Of a stretch of 42,718 bases of DNA, positions 38,568 to 42,718 are shown piece by piece (position 1 is the stretch's first letter; every line of letters begins with the position of its first letter). The notes beneath the pieces are model-generated. The model did not search any database. It had not been told where the DNA came from and was given only the letters and a program-made list of their open reading frames with translations. Both the position numbers and the translations under genes were made by a program. Source of the stretch: Terriglobales bacterium (lineage in GTDB: Bacteria > Acidobacteriota > Terriglobia > Terriglobales > Acidobacteriaceae); assembly GCA_024281115.1 (NCBI GenBank), contig JAMXLI010000318.1, forward strand, positions 1 to 42,718, written 5' to 3'.

Positions 38568-39626
38568 CTAATTGAACAATTTACTTACCGAAGTCTCTTC
38601 GTGAATGGACTGAATGGCGCGACCGATCAGGCCGGCGATGGTGAGCACCTTGATTTTGGGCTCGTTGCGGGCCGCCTCGCTCAGCGGGATCGTGTTCGTC
38701 ACCACCACCTCTTCGATTTCCGAGTTATGCAGGTTCTCCACCGCCGGTCCGGAAAGCACGGCGTGCGAGGCGCAGGCATAAATCTTCCTGGCCCCGTTCT
38801 CGGTGAGCGCATGCGCCGTTTTCACCAGCGTTCCGGCCGTGTCAATCAGGTCGTCAATGAGCAGGCAGGTGCGTCCGGCCACGTCGCCGATTACGTGCAT
38901 CACCTCGGCCACGTTCATGTCGGTGCGCCGCTTGTCCACGATGGCGAGCGGGGCGTCCATCTTCTTGGCAAAAAAGCGCGCGCGCTCCACGCCGCCGGCG
39001 TCAGGCGAAACTACCGTCAGGTCGGGCAGGTTCAGCTCGCGGAAATGCCCCACCAACACCGGCGACGCGAACAGGTGGTCCACCGGGATATTGAAGAAGC
39101 CCTGGATCTGGGGCGCGTGCAGGTCCACGATCAGGGCCCGATTGGCGCCCGCCGTGGTCAGCAGGTCGGCCACCAGCTTCGACGAGATCGGCGCGCGCGG
39201 CCGGTCCTTGCGGTCCTGTCGGGCATACCCGTAGTACGGAATCACCGCGGTGATGCGCCGCGCCGAAGCCCGTTTCAGCGCATCCATCATCAGCAGCAAC
39301 TCCATCAGGTGCTTGTCCACCGGATGGCAGGTGGGCTGAATGATGAACACGTCCGCGCCGCGCACATTCTCCAGGATCTGGACGTAGACCTCGCCGTCCA
39401 TGAACCGCTTGATCATGGCCTGGCCGCGCGCCAGTTCCAGAAAGTCGCATACCTCGTCGGCGAGCGGCACGTTGGCCGTCCCGCTGAAAATCTTGAACTT
39501 GTCCTCCGGCTTGGCGCGTTGCGGCTTGCGCTCCGGCTTGCTTTCAGGCTGGTGCACCCTCTTCTCGGTCGCCTTTTCGGTGGCGGTCGCCATCGTAGCC
39601 ATAGCCGTTCTCGTCTCCGGAGGCAT
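38568..39626 (-). CDS. prs: Ribose-phosphate pyrophosphokinase with charged N-terminal extension
   Basis: KIFSGTANVPLADEVCDFL, IPYYGYARQDRKDRPRAPISSKLVADLL, VVSPDAGGVERARFFAK, CLLIDDLIDTAGTLVKTA. Confidence 0.97.
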   Translation of the reverse strand: MPPETRTAMATMATATEKATEKRVHQPESKPERKPQRAKPEDKFKIFSGTANVPLADEVCDFLELARGQAMIKRFMDGEVYVQILENVRGADVFIIQPTCHPVDKHLMELLLMMDALKRASARRITAVIPYYGYARQDRKDRPRAPISSKLVADLLTTAGANRALIVDLHAPQIQGFFNIPVDHLFASPVLVGHFRELNLPDLTVVSPDAGGVERARFFAKKMDAPLAIVDKRRTDMNVAEVMHVIGDVAGRTCLLIDDLIDTAGTLVKTAHALTENGARKIYACASHAVLSGPAVENLHNSEIEEVVVTNTIPLSEAARNEPKIKVLTIAGLIGRAIQSIHEETSVSKLFN

Positions 39627-39701
39627 TTGTGTTTCCCGCCTGCGCCGCGGGCCTTACTCGAATTTCTACCGGGCAGTCTGGCTGCCCAGGTGCTTACAGT
39701 C

Positions 39702-39775
39702 TGGCTGGGCGGCTAGGATTCGAACCTAGACAAAGTGCTCCAAAGGCACTTGACCTACCATTAGTCGACCGCCCA
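39702..39775 (-). tRNA. tRNA-Gln (anticodon TTG), 3' CCA encoded
   Basis: Minus strand TGGGCGGTCGACTAATGGTAGGTCAAGTGCCTTTGGAGCACTTTGTCTAGGTTCGAATCCTAGCCGCCCAGCCA folds as a cloverleaf; anticodon loop CTTTGGA. Confidence 0.95.
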
Positions 39776-39853
39776 AGGTGAACTCTGCCGCGCTCTACTC
39801 CGCCCCTACAGCGACTCCGGTGATTTGCCGGTGCACCTGCTGCATCGCCCCGG

Positions 39854-40861
39854 CTACGCAATCACCAAGCTGTCCCAGTATTCCTCTCGGGTCAGCGTCC
39901 GCGACGCCCTGGCCGGAACCCCTGCTGCCAGCAGGCGCTGCGCCCCCGCCTCGGCTGCCTGGGCGGAAGGGAACAGCCCATAGACGGTCGCTCCCGATCC
40001 TGAGAGCGAGGCGTACAGCGCTCCCGCCTTCTCCAGGACCCGCTTGATCTCGGCCAGCTCGGGATGCTGAGGAAACACGACCTCTTCGAAGTCGTTTACG
40101 ATCCCGGCACGGACGAGGTCGAGAAGCAGCGTCTCGGCCCGGCCCCTGTCGTCCTCGACAGGAACACCGGAGGTGAGCCGCCCCGCCGCTTGCTCGCGGG
40201 GCAAATACCCGTTCAGCCACAAAAAAGCCGCTGAGTGGAACGCATTGATTCTATCGGATGGCTGGGAGTGGGTCAATTTCGCTCCTCCGGCCTCCGGGGC
40301 ACGCCGGTCCCAACGGGCGAATGCCTGGGGCGTGGAAACGCCAAGGGGCGGCGTGGCCAGAACGCAGGGCAGGGCGGGCAGGTCCGGCGCGGGTTGCACC
40401 TGCTCGCCGCGCCCGGCGCCCAGCACAGTTCCTCCAATCAGAAACAGAGGCAGGTCCGAGCCCACCTGCGCCGCCAGCGCCACCCGGCGTTCGCGTTCCA
40501 ATTCCACGCCCAGCTCGCGTTCCAGGCCCAGCAACGTGGCTATTGCGTTGGAGGATGCGCCCCCCAACCCACCCTGCACCGGCAGGCTCTTATCGATCTG
40601 CACGCACACTCGGCGCTCCACGCCCACCGCCTCCAGCACCAGGCGAGCGATGCGGTGGCACGTGTTGGTTTCGTCGTTGGGCACTCCCGCGGCCGCACAC
40701 CTCACCTCAATTCCGCTGCCCTCGCTGGCCTCGACGCTCACCCGGTCGTGCCACGCGACTGTCTGGTAAATGGTGGCGAGCTGGTGAAATCCGTCCGCCC
40801 GGACCGCGCCGATGCACAGCCCGAGGTTGATCTTGGCGAACGAGCGGATAGCCACCGGCAT
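39854..40861 (-). CDS. ispE: 4-diphosphocytidyl-2-C-methyl-D-erythritol kinase
   Basis: RSFAKINLGLCIGAVRADGFHQLATIYQTV, LPVQGGLGGASSNAIATLLGL, YASLSGSGATVYGLF. Confidence 0.95.
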   Translation of the reverse strand: MPVAIRSFAKINLGLCIGAVRADGFHQLATIYQTVAWHDRVSVEASEGSGIEVRCAAAGVPNDETNTCHRIARLVLEAVGVERRVCVQIDKSLPVQGGLGGASSNAIATLLGLERELGVELERERRVALAAQVGSDLPLFLIGGTVLGAGRGEQVQPAPDLPALPCVLATPPLGVSTPQAFARWDRRAPEAGGAKLTHSQPSDRINAFHSAAFLWLNGYLPREQAAGRLTSGVPVEDDRGRAETLLLDLVRAGIVNDFEEVVFPQHPELAEIKRVLEKAGALYASLSGSGATVYGLFPSAQAAEAGAQRLLAAGVPARASRTLTREEYWDSLVIA

Positions 40862-41022
40862 CGGCTTTGGATTCTACAGACTCCTACGGCACCCAGCCGC
40901 CCGGCGCAGAACATCCGAGGCGCAAGCTGAGACCCGTGCGCCCGCCTCGTTGACAGGTGCACAGCCCTGAGCTATCGTGCGCAGCCGTATTCGGCATCCC
41001 CCGCCTGCAGACGAGGTGCCCC

Positions 41023-42012
41023 ATGTCTCGCTGGAAACGACTCGCGGCTTGTGCTTGCTGTTCCTTGCTCCTGGTTCTGGCCGGATGCGGCGCGCGCCAC
41101 AGCGCCGACGAGAATTATTTCCTAGTTTCGGCCAACATCAAGGTGCCCTACTGGGAAGCCGCAGGCGCGGGTTTCCTGCGCGCCGCCGAGCAGATGAAAG
41201 TGAAGGCGCAGTTTGTGGGTCCCGACAACTACGACCCGCAGGCCCAGCAGCAGGAGTTCCATCGCATCCTGGGACAGAAACCGACCGGCATCCTGGTGTC
41301 ACCCGCCAATGCCGACCTGCTGAAGCCGGAGATTGACGCTGCCATTGCCGCCGGTGTGCCCGTTATCACCATTGACTCCGACGCGCGCGACAGCAAACGG
41401 CTCTTCTTCATCGGCACCAATAACTACCAGGCCGGGCTGATGGGAGGGAAGGTGGCCGCTGAGCGCCTCAAAGGGCGCGGCAGCGTGGTCGTATTCACCA
41501 TGCCCGGCCAGACCAACCTGGAAGAACGGCTGCGCGGCTATCGCGAAGCTTTTGCCAGTTCCCAGGTGAAAATTGACCGCATCGTGGACATCAAGGGCGA
41601 TCCCCGCATCGCCTTCGACACCGCCACCCAGATTGTGGGGGACAAGAAGAGCAAGATAGACGGCTTCGTATGCCTGGAAGCGCTGGCCGGAAAAGAAGTC
41701 GCCAACGTGGTGGACCGCTACAAGATTTCCGGCAAGCTCATTATGGCCATGGATACCGACAGCGAAACCCTGGAGTGGATCCGCAAAGGCGTGATCGCGG
41801 CCACCATCGCGCAAAAACCCTACTCCATGGCGGCTTTCGGGATGCGCATGCTCGACAGCCTGTACCACGATCGTTTGCCGTCGCTACAGGTGGACTGGGC
41901 GCACGATTCTTTCTCCCCGGTGCCCGCTTTCATCGACACCGGGGCCATGCTCATTGACAAGAATAATCTGGAGGCATTCGAGGCGGCCCAGAAGTCGGCC
42001 ACGCAGAAGTAG
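41023..42012 (+). CDS. Sugar-type periplasmic substrate-binding lipoprotein (RbsB-like)
   Basis: Lipobox LLLVLAGCGA; IKVPYWEAAGAGFLRAAEQMKVKAQFVGPDNYDPQAQQQEFHRIL, GVPVITIDSDARDSKRLFFIGTNNYQAGLMGG. Confidence 0.92.
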   Translation: MSRWKRLAACACCSLLLVLAGCGARHSADENYFLVSANIKVPYWEAAGAGFLRAAEQMKVKAQFVGPDNYDPQAQQQEFHRILGQKPTGILVSPANADLLKPEIDAAIAAGVPVITIDSDARDSKRLFFIGTNNYQAGLMGGKVAAERLKGRGSVVVFTMPGQTNLEERLRGYREAFASSQVKIDRIVDIKGDPRIAFDTATQIVGDKKSKIDGFVCLEALAGKEVANVVDRYKISGKLIMAMDTDSETLEWIRKGVIAATIAQKPYSMAAFGMRMLDSLYHDRLPSLQVDWAHDSFSPVPAFIDTGAMLIDKNNLEAFEAAQKSATQK

Positions 42013-42056
42013 CCCCGTCCGCCGCGTTGGCAGCCAGCCGACTCCGCTCCCAGCGC

Positions 42057-42718
42057 CTATCGGCGGGCCGGCACCGGCACCGGTCTTCCGCCTGCCGGAG
42101 GCGCGGGCGCATTCGCCGCTGCCGCCTGGCTCTTCTCGGCCCCGTTGGTCGGCTGCGCGGCTTCCTTGCTCAAGCCCAGCGCCTTGCGCACCTCGGTTTC
42201 GATCTTGGCGGCGATGTCCTTGTTCTCCTTCAGGAATGCGCGCGCATTCTCTCGCCCTTGCCCCACGCGCTCGCCCTTGTAGCTGAACCATGCGCCGGAC
42301 TTCTCCACCACGTTGTGGGCCACGGCTAGGTCAATCAGGTCGCCTTCCCTGGAAATGCCCTGGCCGTACATGATGTCGAACTCGCAATCGCGGAACGGCG
42401 CCGCCACCTTGTTCTTGACCACCTTCACCTTGGTGCGCGAGCCCACCACCACGTCGCCTTCCTTGATGGCGGCAATGCGCCGTATATCAATGCGCATGGA
42501 GGAGTAGAACTTCAGCGCGCGCCCGCCGGTCGTAGTCTCCGGGTTGCCGAACATCACGCCAATCTGCTCGCGGATCTGGTTGATGAAGATCAGGCAGGTG
42601 CGCGACTTGGAGACGATGCCGGTCAGCTTGCGCAGCGCTTGCGACATCAACCGCGCCTGCAAGCCTACGTGGCTGTCGCCCATCTCGCCGTCGAGTTCGG
42701 CCTTGGGCACCAGCGCCG
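42057..42718 (-). CDS. recA: RecA recombinase, C-terminal part (5' end beyond window)
   Basis: [73 protein letters not shown]. Confidence 0.98.
   Translation of the reverse strand, partial: ALVPKAELDGEMGDSHVGLQARLMSQALRKLTGIVSKSRTCLIFINQIREQIGVMFGNPETTTGGRALKFYSSMRIDIRRIAAIKEGDVVVGSRTKVKVVKNKVAAPFRDCEFDIMYGQGISREGDLIDLAVAHNVVEKSGAWFSYKGERVGQGRENARAFLKENKDIAAKIETEVRKALGLSKEAAQPTNGAEKSQAAAANAPAPPAGGRPVPVPARR

Noticed and set aside
38601-39716. 371-aa plus-strand ORF antisense to prs
   Set aside because: Shadow of the PRPP synthetase gene

Overview
GC-rich bacterial chromosomal window. Gene content (ECF sigma factor with an HEAT-repeat anti-sigma, a PASTA-less Ser/Thr kinase with TPRs, a TonB receptor with an N-terminal carboxypeptidase-regulatory-like domain) suggests Acidobacteriota; this is inference from style, not a search. 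It runs from the 3' part of an RNase R gene (+) to the 3' part of recA (-). Most of it is housekeeping: polA, queA, fabF/acpP, dtd, folP, dacB, lipA, acpS, selA, recG, rplI/rpsR/rpsF, pth, rplY, prs, tRNA-Gln and ispE. No CRISPR array, phage or IS element was recognised. The less ordinary content is: (i) a co-directional cluster of ECF sigma, zinc-finger/TM/HEAT anti-sigma, exact 18-residue-period beta-solenoid (DUF4097-like) protein and double-PDZ protein, the best candidate for an under-described cell-envelope sensing system; (ii) a translationally coupled Asp-box (BNR) propeller and MoaD/ThiS-like pair; (iii) a cobalamin riboswitch before a BtuB-like receptor; (iv) a DUF488 gene with no canonical start codon, in frame with selA across a UGA; (v) an MlaD protein with five exact 34-aa repeats; (vi) a HxlR-type regulator with a perfect inverted repeat at its promoter. 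Family calls are from motif recognition of the translated ORFs; no database search was run.
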